Origin: Symsagittifera roscoffensis
Taxonomy: Eukaryota; Xenacoelomorpha; Acoela; Convolutidae
DNA: 64,000 bases
Reading direction: 5' to 3'
NCBI RefSeq assembly: GCF_963678635.1
Contig: NC_087067.1
Coordinates: 25,797,547 to 25,861,546, forward strand
Of this stretch, positions 34,730-46,250 are shown piece by piece. The position numbers and the translations under genes were made by a program. Each line of letters opens with the position of its first letter. Within the stretch, counting starts at the first letter, position 1. Below the pieces are notes generated by a model. That model did not search any database. It was not told the DNA's origin and worked only from the letters and a program-made list of their open reading frames with translations.

Positions 34730-36984
34730 CGAATTAAAACGAAAGAAAAAGACTTCCCTCAATTGGAACACTCCAAATGAAAGAAGCCCAGGACAATTGT
34801 CATCTCAAGTGAGTGTATTTTTGCTATTGCACTCACGGAGGTCTTCTTCCATATACCCTGCTATTGCTGCTTTTGCCCGAGCTGTCCTGTTAAGTAGCTC
34901 AGGGCAACGTTTGATCGAAAAAGTGTGTTTAACATTTAATTCAAGCAAAAGCTCTACCACAGTCGGTCAGTCCAAGTGCACGACAGTAGCGTTCAATTTT
35001 TACTCTTCTCAGGTGAGCGTTTCTGAACCTAACACGCTCACCGAGTGTGTTCCCGGGTTGCCCAAGTTTTCCTACCAAGCAGCTCAAGGCAACCACGCAA
35101 TCAAAATAGCAATCAAAAAAACTTATTCGGGTACTTTGATGAACCCTTGTAGATTCCTAAGTTGATCGCGATTCTCCGTTTCAAACAGTCTAAATACTCC
35201 TAATATACACACCCTGAAGGTAGTCAAGCTTCCATTTCGAATCTAATGGGGTATTCAATTTGTCTTCTAATTTGGGTTCCTTTGAATTCCACAAGGGGAA
35301 TAAGTCACTCCGGAGGGTCACTTCGGAGGGTAATTCAGGCAACTAAGTTTCTTCTAAGGGTTCCATAAATTTTTCTAAGGAGGGTTTTTTAGGGGCTTAT
35401 TACACTCCGGAGGGTTCTTTCGGAGGATTTCCTAAATTATCCGAAATTTCAATTTATTTTTTCAAAGGGGTCTTCAACTGGTGACTAAATGACTTTAAAT
35501 TGGCTAAGTTTGTTCCGAGGATCGTTCTAACTTCTTCAGAGGATAACCTAAAAATTTCTGCTCAACTAACTCCTGAGAATTGCTTCGGAGAGCTCCCCAA
35601 AATCAACGAAATCCAGCGTTTTCTCAGCGAAAAGCCCCCAGCTGTGATCTAATTAGCTAAAAACAAGGTTAGTTGAGCTGGTCAATCTTCCTTGTAGAAT
35701 AAAACTAAAAATTTACAAAAATTCTTTCGCTCGGAGGGTTCCTTGAATTTAGACCCCAAAATGATAAATTCTAGAAAAAGATTTAATTTCAAATCTCCTA
35801 TACTAAAAACGATTTTGGGTCAAAAATGAGCAAAAACGTCGATTTATGGTAGTAAAGTTATTCCAATCAATAAAGTAGTGTTTGAGATATCAAAAAAACA
35901 CGCGTTGCTAGATTGGCTTTTTTTCAAACCTATGGTTTTTTGGCAATTCTTGCTGAAAGAGCTTAAACTTGATTGAAAAAAGTGCAGTATCTTTGTGCAG
36001 TAAGGAAAAATGTCAAAAAAACGGACCAAATTTGGTTTAAAAATAAAATTTTAGCAAAAACTATCGGTTTTGAACCCTCCACATCCTTCCTGCTCCGACT
36101 TTAATGTTTCTATCTTTATCCGCAGAGCTACTCCGAGGGTTGTTCTAAAATTGTTGTTGTAACTGAGCTCGTTTTGTTAGCAACCTTCTAGTGCAAATTT
36201 TTTTTATCGCCTTGTCTCAAAAGTTTCGAAATTTTGATTTTCTAAAAAATCGCAAAAAAGTTGGTCAAAAAAGACTCATTGTTTTGACTTCTCCTTATGC
36301 TTTCTCCGCGCGGTTTTTTTAAAAGGGTGATTGAACTATATAGCAGCACTGCGCATATGCTTTTTTTCGTGGGGAAAAGTTCGGATAATCTATATTTTGG
36401 GGTGAACAGTTGGACCAAAAATTGATGTTTTTCGCTAAAATCAGGGACTTTTGTGTCTAAAACGGGAAATAAACAAAATAAAAATAAGTTTCAACCTAAT
36501 AGTAGTAGTTTATTGTTAGTACTATAGCCCCCTTACACAGGATATCCAAAATAGGACCCTTAACTTGGCATTTTGCAACCGATGGAGGGCAAAATTGGAC
36601 CGGTCCGATTGTGTCCACCAACACCAAAGTTTAGTGGGACGACACTAAAACGATACTAAAATTGTGCTTATAATATCCAACAGTCGTTGTGGATGATTTG
36701 CTTGTTGTCCCCTGCTGTGACTGGAGCGCGTCTGACAGCTTGTCGCTCTACCCTCTGGTCACCGGCAAAAATATCTTTTCAGTGCTTAATTACTCAAACA
36801 AAACTCAAAGGAAGGTACCTGAACAACAACCGAAACATTTGATCTTTCAAACAGGAAAAATAAAAATCAACCTAAAACAACAACAAACTGGAATTTGTAT
36901 TCACATCTCGTCCGGAAAGAATATATAAACTGTCATATCACGTTTTTTCACTGTGTTTTACTGTTTTTTGAAAATTGTCGTTAT
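34730..36984 (+). repeat. Segmental-duplication block B and start of C, copy 3
   Basis: It is collinear with 17601-20575 minus the 778-bp duplication. It is more diverged than the first two copies, with extra insertions (for example near 35275-35320 and 36090-36130). It stops at gtcgtta, where unrelated sequence starts. Confidence -1.
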
Positions 36985-37870
36985 AAATCAAAATGTTTTT
37001 GGTTTTGTCTTAGTCATACACTGTTTTTGTTTGTTTTACGCTCTCTCTTTAACTGTTTTTGGTGCTAGCGGCTCTGGAGAAGTGGGCTCATGCCTTCGCA
37101 CCTAACCCTCCGACACCCAGAAATTTTGGTTTCAACTAGGTTAAAAAGATAAATTGTACAAGTCGGAGGGTCCGAACCTTCAGTCTAGTACAATACATGA
37201 TAAAAAGGGCTTTAACTCCGGCATGCACCCTGAGCGGAGGGCTCGTCGTTGAAACATTTGCTGATCGTGATGGTCTATTGCCTTAAGCAGCGCCATAAAA
37301 AGGCCTATGTAACAATCGCTCCGAAATTACACAGTGACAGAGCGCAGAAAAGGTCATATTGACGACTAGCTTACGCCAGTTACATTAATTTTACTAGTTT
37401 TTACCGTCTCGAACAGCCAAAAGGTTTTATGGTCTGTTTAAGGGCTAACCATTGAGTTACCGCCTTTAGGCCATCAGCCGAAAGACTTTCAATCAACTTC
37501 CGTTTACAGGCAAAAATAACCTCATAATTGGGTCTCGGATTCCTAAACAATGTTATCATTGGTAAAAACAGGGCTAGAATCCATAACTGAAAAAATTTTT
37601 AGTGACAGTTACCTATTAGATCCATTAGAGATGTATTGAATTTTTTCTCTCCCCTAACTACTCATGAGGTTAGCGTACGTTGAAACAGTCCTTGAACACC
37701 GGGCCTCCGGCTCCAACCACTCCCTAAAAAAACGTCAAAATCCGTTAAGTTCTGAACCTCGGGAGGGTTCGGAGCTGTCCCAATTATCCCTCAGAAATTT
37801 GTTGGTTCCGCTCTTTTCCACAAGTAAGCTCCTTATCAATTCTACGTATCACGATAGGAGGCTTCGTTTC
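36985..37870. other. Unique insert inside the duplicated region
   Basis: This stretch has no copy elsewhere in the window and interrupts block C. It contains several gGAGGGt motifs (37165, 37235, 37757) but no recognisable gene or element. A 70-codon open frame at 37664-37876 shows no family resemblance. Confidence -1.
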
Positions 37871-39175
37871 AATTGAGATCCTATAATTGAGTGAAGTGTA
37901 TGAAAATAAAATTTTGACAAAATAAGCCATAAGAAACTTATTTTGAACTTAATGTTTAATACAACAGAAAACGAGAGAAATGAGATTTTATGAGCTGACC
38001 TGATATTACTTTACTTGAACTTGAGTTGACTGAAATTGTTTAATCTGTATGAAACAAGTTTTCACTTTGTGGCAATTTGGTGGCTTTTAACTGGTGCGTG
38101 GCTGTCCCACGTCGCAAATATTTTTACGACAAGTGCGAAAAGTGTCAAATGGCTTAAGTGGTCAAAAAAAAAATTTTATCCAGAACAACCCTCACGGTGA
38201 ATAATTTAAATTTTTGAGAAGAAAGTACAAAAGAATATGATGCCATTTATGGCACGCGGTGTGCTGAGGTAACGTTGATAAATTTTATTTTCTGATGTTA
38301 ATTGTAAACTTATAGAACAACGCTGGATCACCCTTTGTTTATCACCCTGAGGTATGCGTTTAATGGGGACATTGATTAGGCTGTCCGGTGAGCATGTGAC
38401 TTTCCCCAGATGGCACAGCGGAATCTTCTATTGTAATGAAAAACTAGGTTCTTTAATTACGAATTCGAAACGAAAACGAAGGTCGAGTTATTTTTCAATA
38501 TTCTATTTGAGCCAGGTGATCTCTGAGAAATAAAAAAACGGCCATTTTTATTGCAACACACACCCGGTGTTCAAGGAATGTTTCCGGTTACATCACGCTG
38601 ACACGATAGGCTGCTTAAATGCGAGATCGAGTGGAGCCCGAAGGTTAGGTTGAACATAATATTCGGGACGGATCCGAAGTCTCCCGAGTAGAGGACATTA
38701 AGAAATAACGATGTTAATTCTCGGTGAGATCAGAATTGGAGGCCCCGCGCCTAAAAACCCTTTCAAACTATTAACATCCTCTTAGCTGCTGTATTACCCT
38801 GAACGAATTTATTCTAACTCATTACTAACTGAATATTCCAGAGCATGAGTAGTTGAGAGAGAGAAAAGAGTCAAGCCAATTCTAATTGCTCCGAGATATA
38901 GCTGTCGTCATAAATATCTACAGCTGTGGTTTTCAGCCATTTTTTTAGTATTAATCTTTTATAGTTTGTCTGGGGATCGGAGACCCAGCTATGTGGTTTT
39001 TCTCCAAATGTAAATAAAAGCTAAGTAAAAATCGTTTGGCTGATAGTCTGAAAGCTGTAAAACAATGATTTGCTCTTAAACAGGCTAAAAATTAACTGCC
39101 TAGGTCAAGATCGTCAAAAACCTACCAAATTAGGGCAACTGACTTGAGCCAACCGCTGTGTAATTTCCGTGCGAA
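37871..39175 (+). repeat. Block D variant end plus block C, copy 4
   Basis: 37871-38006 repeats the variant D end of 28641-28769, then C runs to gtgcgaa. The conserved half starts at 38582, with TACTAAC at 38823. The acceptor here is attccag instead of tttcag. Confidence -1.
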
Positions 39176-40130
39176 TGTTACAAACTCAAGTGTTTTTGTT
39201 ATTTATTTAGAAGTTTTTTTGCTAGTTTTCTGGTGAGATTCCCATTTAGTGACATGGTTGACAGACGATAAAGAACTTTAATTTGATCAACCTAATGCAG
39301 TATGAGTAACATTATAGCTCTGTTTAAAAGATGGAGACAACAAGCTATTTACTATTGCCGTCTTGTCTCGCTTTTCGCGTGCATATCAAAAATCCTAGAA
39401 ATATTTATTTTTGGTATAATCTACAAAGCATTTGGGCCTAATATCTGCAATGATTAGTATAAGATCACGAAATATAAACCTACACTGACACAAATGATCC
39501 TAAAATTGATTGAAGCGTATGAAAATTAAATTTTGACAAAATAAGCCATAAGAAATTTATTTTGAACTTACAAAACAATGGTGTTGCTGGAAGAGTATTG
39601 GAATTACTCGAAACTTACCTTAGATATCGAAATCAGAGAGCAAAAACTGTTTTTTCGTTTTCCTCAGAACTGTCAGAAGCTGAGTTCCACAAGGTTGAAT
39701 TCTGGCCCCTCTTTTCTTCGTCATCTTTATCAGCGATCTCCCGGAACGTGTCATTGCAAGGCGTTTTGATATATCAGACGGTTATAAAACTAAGAAATCA
39801 TTCTGTAAATAGACGCGGCCAAAATATGGAAACGATGCAGCCAGTATTTGATGAACCTCGGCATAAATGTTTCAAAGGATATCTCTTGGTCAGCAAACGC
39901 AAGTAGAAGAAATGAGAAAGCAGCGAAAGCAATTTAACTATAAAACTAAACATCGCAAACGGTACAAATTGGCACATCAGTAAGAACCTTTATAGAATCT
40001 ATATCGTCCTATCATCTGAAACGGTGCAATTTAGTTGAAGGCCATTAAATCAGATTTGAGGAGGATTGAAAACATTCAAGAAAAAGCCTCAAGGGATCCT
40101 GCGAACTAAAAGTTTGGATTATAGAAAAGC
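39176..40130 (+). mobile_element. Block D copy: CR1/Jockey-like RT fragment
   Basis: It matches the 25.1-kb copy with an internal deletion of about 100 bp near 39850. The RT frame from 39562 reads NNGVAGRVLELLETYLRYRN. The PQG box follows in a different frame, as in all copies, so the frameshift predates the duplication. Confidence -1.
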
Positions 40131-41595
40131 TTTAAAAAAATTTCATTTTTGCCCTTAACTTTATATCATGAAGAGCTTTTTGTATATGTTTTTCGACATA
40201 ATCAAAAGCAGATACAACATCGAGTAGGAATGTTTCGTTTAAACGCAATGCAATTTGGATTGCAGGAAGAGAGTGCAAGAATTGAAATTTTTCAAAACGC
40301 GAAATTTGTTGAAGCATAAAAAACAAAGCGATTTCTGGACAAGAGGGTGCATTTTTACCAAATGCAATTGAAAAAAAGTTTGGTTTCACTTTTTACAAGT
40401 TAGAACGTCCAAAAAAAAAATTGCGGAAGTGTGCAATAAATGAATAAGTATAATCTCGAAGAAATTTGCTCATGGAGATTGACAAGTCTGTCAAAACTGC
40501 AGAAATCAACATAAACTCAAATGAACTAGAAAAACTGGAATTCGGTAACAGCAACTCCATTGGGTGCTTGCGCATATAGTAAACCTAGTTACCTTTTTTT
40601 ATAGAAGCTCTGTCATAATCTCAGAAGACGGAACACAGCAAGGTGATCCTAGAACCTCATCCTTTTTTTTGTGGAAACAATTCAGACACTAGTCAAACAG
40701 TTGGAGTCGAAAATCAACATCTGGTGTTTAGAGGATGGAAATTCAGCCGACATCTGTAAAGTAGTACTCTGGTACTCCGGGACCTTAAAAACCTCTGAAA
40801 TTGGAACAAATTTACGGCCTGAGCTTAAACACTGAGAAGTGCGATTTTTGTTTTTTGGGACCGACTACGAGTACACAGTTTATTTCAGTTTTAACATAGT
40901 TTTGAAAAAAAATGCCCCAAAACAAAAATAAAAACAAAAGAAGGACTCCTGATTTTAGAATCTCCAATCGGCGAACTTTGCCAAAAAGAATTGATTGACG
41001 AAAAAAATAAGGAAAGGAAAATAGACGCCAATTATGGTTTTTATCTTCTGAAAAATTGCTTTAGCATGCCAAAACTCCATATTTATTGCGTACGAGCCCT
41101 TTTTTTGCAAAATAGTTTTTCGGAACGCTTAGACAAATTACTAAAAAATTCATTATGCAAATTCACTAATGTGAAATTGGATGATAACCAGTTTTTACAA
41201 GCAGTTCCCCCGGCAGCCAAGGGTGGCTTTGGCGTTTCTTCCGTTCGTCTACTAGCTTTACCCGCTTTCTTAGCCTCAGCAGTAGGAGCAAAAAATGCCT
41301 TAAGCGAAATTTTTGGTTTAGAGCATGTCGAAAGAACCTATGATGATGCGCTTAAATGGTGGTTTGAACTTGGAAAAATCGAAATGGCTCCGTAAAATGA
41401 AATTCAAACAAAATGGACAGAATAAATTTTTGACAGCGAAACTGCGGAATTGATTTTACGCTTCGAACCAACTTGCAATAAAAACGGCCATTTTTATGGC
41501 GCGCACACACACACTGCAGCCAAATAAGAAACGAAAAGTGGTCGCGTGACAAGAGGCGAAGAAGGAATAAGAAACAAAAGATATTGAATTGACGC
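40131..41595 (+). mobile_element. Block E copy 3: QQGDP-type RT fragment
   Basis: The palm region (about 40600-40830) is frameshifted by an extra T run and the catalytic LDDG has become LEDG (near 40727-40738), so it is inactive. The thumb segment is the best preserved of the copies: 40991-41395 is open for 134 codons through FSERLDKLLKNSLCKFTNVK and ALPAFLASAVGAKNALSEIF. It ends at the same chimeric junction as copies 1 and 2. Confidence -1.
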
Positions 41596-41950
41596 TTCCG
41601 GTTACATCACGCGGACACAATAAGCTGCCTAAATGCGAGATCGAGTGGAGCCCGAATGTTAGGTTGACCATAATACTCGGGACGGATCCGAAGTCTCCCG
41701 AGTAGAGGAGTTTAAGAAATAACGATGTTAATTCTCGGTGAGATCAGAGTTGGAGGCCCCGCGCCTAAGAACCCTTTCAAACTATTAACATCCTCTTAGC
41801 TGCTGTATTACTTTGAACGAATTTATTCTAACTCACTACTAACTGAATATTTCAGAGCTCGAGTAGTTGAGAGAGAAAAGAGTCAAGCCATCTCTAATTG
41901 CTCCGAGATATAACTGTCCTCATAAATATCTAAAGCTGTGGTTTTCAGCC
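41596..41950 (+). repeat. Half-C repeat, copy 7 of 7 (truncated)
   Basis: It carries TACTAAC at 41837 and the acceptor-like ttcag ending at 41855. It stops at gttttcagcc, where the end of block D resumes. Confidence -1.
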
Positions 41951-42250
41951 TGGTGTAAATAGAGAAGGAAAAGACCTCGGCATAAATGTTTCAAAGGATA
42001 CCTCTTGCTCAGCAAACGCAAGTAGAAGAAATGAGAAAGCAGCGAAAGCAATTTAACTATATAACTAAACATCGCAAACAGTACAAATTGGCACATCAGT
42101 AAGAACCTTTATAGAATCTATATCGTCCTATCATCTGAAACGGTGCAATTTAGTTGAAGGCCGCTAAATCAGATTTGAAGAAGATTGGAAACATTCAAGA
42201 AAAAGCCTCACGGGATCCTGGGAACTAAAAGTTTGGTTTAAAAAAAGGTT
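41951..42250 (+). repeat. Block D 3' tail
   Basis: It starts at tggtgtaaatagag and matches only the last about 300 bp of block D, after the RT boxes. It then runs into block E as in the full copies. Confidence -1.
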
Positions 42251-44330
42251 AAAAAAATTTTCATTTTTGCCCCTAACCTTATATCATGAAAAGCTTTTTT
42301 TAAATGTTTTTTGGACATAATCAAAAGCAGATACAACATCGAGTGGGAATGTTTCGTTTAAACGCAATGCAATTTGGATTGCAGGAAGGAAGTGCAGGAA
42401 TTGAAATTTTTTTTAAAACGCGAAATTTGTCGAAGCATAAACAACAAAGCGATTTCTGGACAAGAGGGTGCATTTTTACCAAATTCAATTGGAAAAAAGA
42501 TTGGGTTCACTTTTTACAAGTTAGAACATCCAAAAAAAAAAAAATCGCGGAAGTGTGTAATAAATGAATAAGTATAATCTCGAAGAAATTTGCTCATGGA
42601 GATTGACAAGTCTGTCAAAACTGCAGAAATCATCATAAACTCAAATGAACTAGAAAAACTTGAATTCGGTAACAGCAACTCCATTGGGTGCTTGCGCATA
42701 TAGTAAACCTAGTTACCTTTTTTATAGAAGCTCTGTCATAATGTCAGAAGACGGAACACCGCAAGGTGATCCTAGAGCCTCATCCCTTTTTGTGGAAACA
42801 ATTCAGACACTAGTCAAACAGTTGGAGTCGAAAATCAACATCTGGTGTTTAGATGATGGAAATTCAGCCGACATCTGTAAAGTAGTACTTCGGTACTCCG
42901 GGACCTTAAAAAACTCTGAGATTGGAACAAATTTACGGCCTGAGCTTAAACACTGAGAAGTGCGAACTTTGTTTTTTGGGACCGACTACGAGTACACAGT
43001 ATATTTCAGTTTTAACATAATTTTGAAAAAAATGCCCCAAAACAAAAATAAAAACAAAAGAAGAACTCCTGATTTTAGAATCTCCAATCGGCGAACTTTG
43101 CCAAGAAGAATTGATTGACAAAAAAATAAGGAAAGAAAAAATGGACGCCAAATATGGTTTTTATTTCCCGAAAAATTGCTCTAGCATGCCAAAACTTCAT
43201 ATTTATTGCGTACGCGCCCTTGTTTTTTGCAAAATAGTTTTTCGGAACGCTTAGACAAATTACTAAGAAATTCGTTATGCAAAGTCACTAATGTGAAATT
43301 GGATGATAACCAGTTTTTACAAGCAGTTCTCCCGGTAGCCAAGGGTGGCTTGGGTGTTTCTTCCGCTCGTCAACTAGCTTTACCCGCTTTCTTAGCCTCA
43401 GCAGTAGGAGCAAAAAATGCCTTAGGCAAAACTTTTGGTTTGGAGCATGTGGAAAAAACCTATGATGATGCGCTTAAAGGGTGGTTTGAACTTGGAAAAA
43501 TTGAAATGACTCCGTAAAATGAAATCCAAACAAAATGGACAGAATCAATTTTTGACAGCGAAACTGCAGAATTGATTTTACGCTTCAAACCAACTGACAT
43601 AAAAATTTTCAACATGTTCCAAATTAGATTTTGCTCCCAATGGTTGAACGTCATCCCGTGCAAAAATTTAAGGTAAAAACCGTTAAACCCTTAACTCAGA
43701 ACTGCGATAGGACTTCGATTAGGCTTAAAAATAAGCAAACGGAATAAATGCGTAAGCGGAAAAGACGGTACCGAAGATGGTTGGCTTGGTCTTTCTGGCC
43801 TCAAAAATGCAGGGAGATTCTCTAGGCATTCAAACCTGAAAGCTCTTATAAAGCAGAGTTCATCTTTTAGTCGCAGTCCGTCTGTTTTAGAACCACGAAA
43901 CCTCAGAAGCGACCAGACGGTTTGACGCTCGTTCCATGGACTGTTGGTATGCAGTTCTTGTGAGATATAACGGTAGTAGACTCCTTAGCTCCTAGTAGGA
44001 TTAGTGCCGGGTCTGTTTGTAACCCTGGTACGGCTGCCGCTGAAGCGGAAGAGCGAAAAATGACAAGTATAAAGATCTAGTAGATGATGTGTATATTTTT
44101 CAACCGCTAGCCTTTGAGATTCTGGCTGCGGCCGACCCCAGCACAAAAACTTTTATGAGCAAGCTTTGTAAGAACCTAAGCATGTGCACTGAGGAACCCA
44201 GAGCAGACAGCTTTTTGAAAAAGAGAGTCTCCCTGGCGATACAGATTGCGAACGCCGCTTGCGTTCTCGGATTCCGAAGAAAAAACAGATGCCCTTTAAG
44301 CTCTTTGAATTTCTAGAGAGATTTTTATTG
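42251..44330 (+). mobile_element. Block E copy 4: non-LTR element reaching its endonuclease-like C-terminus
   Basis: The palm (42660-42956) has GTPQGDPRAS and CLDDG. The thumb (43206-43517) has LDKLLRNSLCKVTNVKLDD and LALPAFLASAVGAKNALGKT. This copy does not end at the chimeric junction but continues with WLNVIP, LRTAIGLRLG, WLGLSGLKNAGRFSRH, KRPDGLTLVPW and DITVVDSLAPSRI (43620-44040). It ends with QPLAFEILAAADPSTKTFMS and DPRAxxFLxxRxSxAIQ-like boxes (44089-44316). The RPD...(W)D block is the restriction-like-endonuclease-type region of this LINE family. A TGA at 43961 replaces the codon before that Asp, and a frameshift lies near 44060, so the copy is dead. Confidence -1.
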
Positions 44331-44551
44331 GCGCTTTTTTGATAAAATCAACCCAACTTGAGAACACTGGATCAACAGGTAAAGTTATTATGCCGCTGAA
44401 AATCTAAAAATTAAAGTCATTTTCGAAAGTAAAAATCGTTCACGTTTTTTTTGCGCTATTTCCACGTTTGTATTTGGAGAGTGCTATTCACGTCACTTTC
44501 ACAAGATGAATTTCAATTGAACTCAAAAAGCGCATACATTAATCGTTAAAA

Positions 44552-44644
44552 CATAGTTGAAAGATGCCGAGGGCAAAAGAGCCCGGTCTGAGGGCACGAA
44601 ATGCCCGAATGCTGCACTTTTGCCCGAGGCCATCTTCAACTATG
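44552..44644. repeat. 28-bp imperfect hairpin
   Basis: catagttgaaagatgcc (44552 on, followed by gagggcaaaag) pairs with cttttgcccgaggccatc (44617 on, followed by ttcaactatg). The loop is about 37 bases and itself contains ggcacgaaatgccc. It looks like a small foldback or MITE end rather than a gene. Confidence -1.
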
Positions 44645-44831
44645 ATCTATCTGTTGAAGAGTATGCTTTTGCTCTTTCTGAAATAAAGATCATTTGAAAT
44701 TGGCCCTTCCGTCACGCGACGGTACGTGTACAGTTTAAACTCTTAAAAAGGAGTGAGGAAAGGAAGATCCTCTTTCGCCGATTCTTCTCAATCTGGTTAT
44801 TGATTAAGCCCTAAATCAGATTCCAGCAACA

Positions 44832-46250
44832 TCCGGTGTTAGGATAGGGTCTGAAAGAGTAAATCATTTGGCATACGCAGACGATATTGTTCTCCTAGTT
44901 GAATCAAAAATGGGGTTACAGCAATCGATTGATCAGCTCGAAAAGGGTCTAAGAATACGCGGACTGGAAATCAATCGGTCAAAGTGCGCAACAATTGAAT
45001 TAGATACTGTCTCAAGAGATCGATAACTAGTTGTTAGATGTCAAAAAACGCACAAGTGCTCCAAAGTAGACTTAAAAGCAATGAATGTTGTACAGTTCTA
45101 CAAATACCAGGAAATTGAATTGCGAGCTAGTGGAACTCGTATAACATCCATCAAGAGGCTAGAAGAGAAATTTATGGCTATTAGGAAACCTCCGCTAAAA
45201 CCTCAGCAGCGACTTTGGATTCTGAAGACTAACCTGATCCCAGGATTATTCCATCAGCTTGTTCTGGGTTCAGTGTCCCATAAAATGATATCTGGCATGG
45301 ACAGAGTCATCAAGAGCACTGCAAGAAACAATCTCCATTGGCCATCTGACACACCAATGGATATGTTTCACGATAAGGAAGATGCTGGAGGATTGGGCAT
45401 CCCTTTGCTACAGGTCTGTATTCTATCCTGAAAGAGCAAAAACTAGTGAGAATGCTCAACTCGAGTGACGAGCTAATCGTCAGTATTGTTGCGACCTCCT
45501 TTTCCTTGCAGCAACTAAGAAAAGTAGAGGACTTACCCCCAGAAATAAGAGAGAAACCCAGGACGTTCTCAAAAAGTGCCCTTCATGAGAAATTCGATGG
45601 CGATTGACTAGCATCGGTCCAAATCAGTGGTGGTCTTTCAATATTGAAAAATGGCACACTACTGATGAAGGGCAGGCATTTGTTTGGGGCAATGAAGATT
45701 CAAGGAAATCTTGTTGCTACCAAAGCCCGAATAGCTCGATGGCATCGGGGTCAAGATACCTCCTGCGAAAGTTGTGGAAACACGTTGACACTGGGCCACA
45801 TACTGCAAGGCGAGCGCAAGGCGAGCGCATCAGAAGGCATGCTCGTACAAGTGCCTTTGTTGTGACTAAAGCCAAAGACAAGTAGCCAATTATCAGAACC
45901 CAATTGGGCATGAGGAAACAAGACTTGATATTGGCAGAGGAAGGAATAGCTTTAGTGTTAGACACCATTATCTGCAGTGACACTGCCGAACTATCCGATG
46001 TTAGTAGGCAAAAAGCCAACTACTATAACACACACGAGCTCCAAGATTGGGTGAGAAGAGAAACTGAGTGTGAACGAGTTGAATTTTGCAGCCTTGCACT
46101 AACTTGGAGAGGAGCGATGGCTCGTGAAACAAGCGAGGTCCTACATCGGATTCGAATCACAGCTGCAGATAGACAGCTATTGATCGTAAGAGTACTAGAA
46201 GGCAATTTGCGCACCTTTCAACAGTGGAAAAAAATGCTTTCACTGTAAAT
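44832..46250 (+). mobile_element. 5'-truncated R2/NeSL-like retrotransposon with restriction-like endonuclease
   Basis: It starts inside the RT: RVNHLAYADDIVLLVESKMG, with YADD at 44874-44885. The thumb-like part follows (45081-45431): PPLKPQQRLWILKTNLIPG, FHQLVLGSVSHK, DTPMDMFHDKEDAGGLGIP. A CESC...HILQ zinc-finger part lies at about 45760-45820. The C-terminal endonuclease is at 45904-46248: RKQDLILAEEGIALVLDTII, KANYYNTHELQ and SLALTWRGAMA. This layout is that of the R2/NeSL group. Stops (for example TAA near 45024, TGA at 45605) and frameshifts break it, and the usual KPDL of the endonuclease reads KQDL. The upstream half of the RT and the N-terminal zinc fingers are absent, as expected from 5' truncation. 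Confidence -1.
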
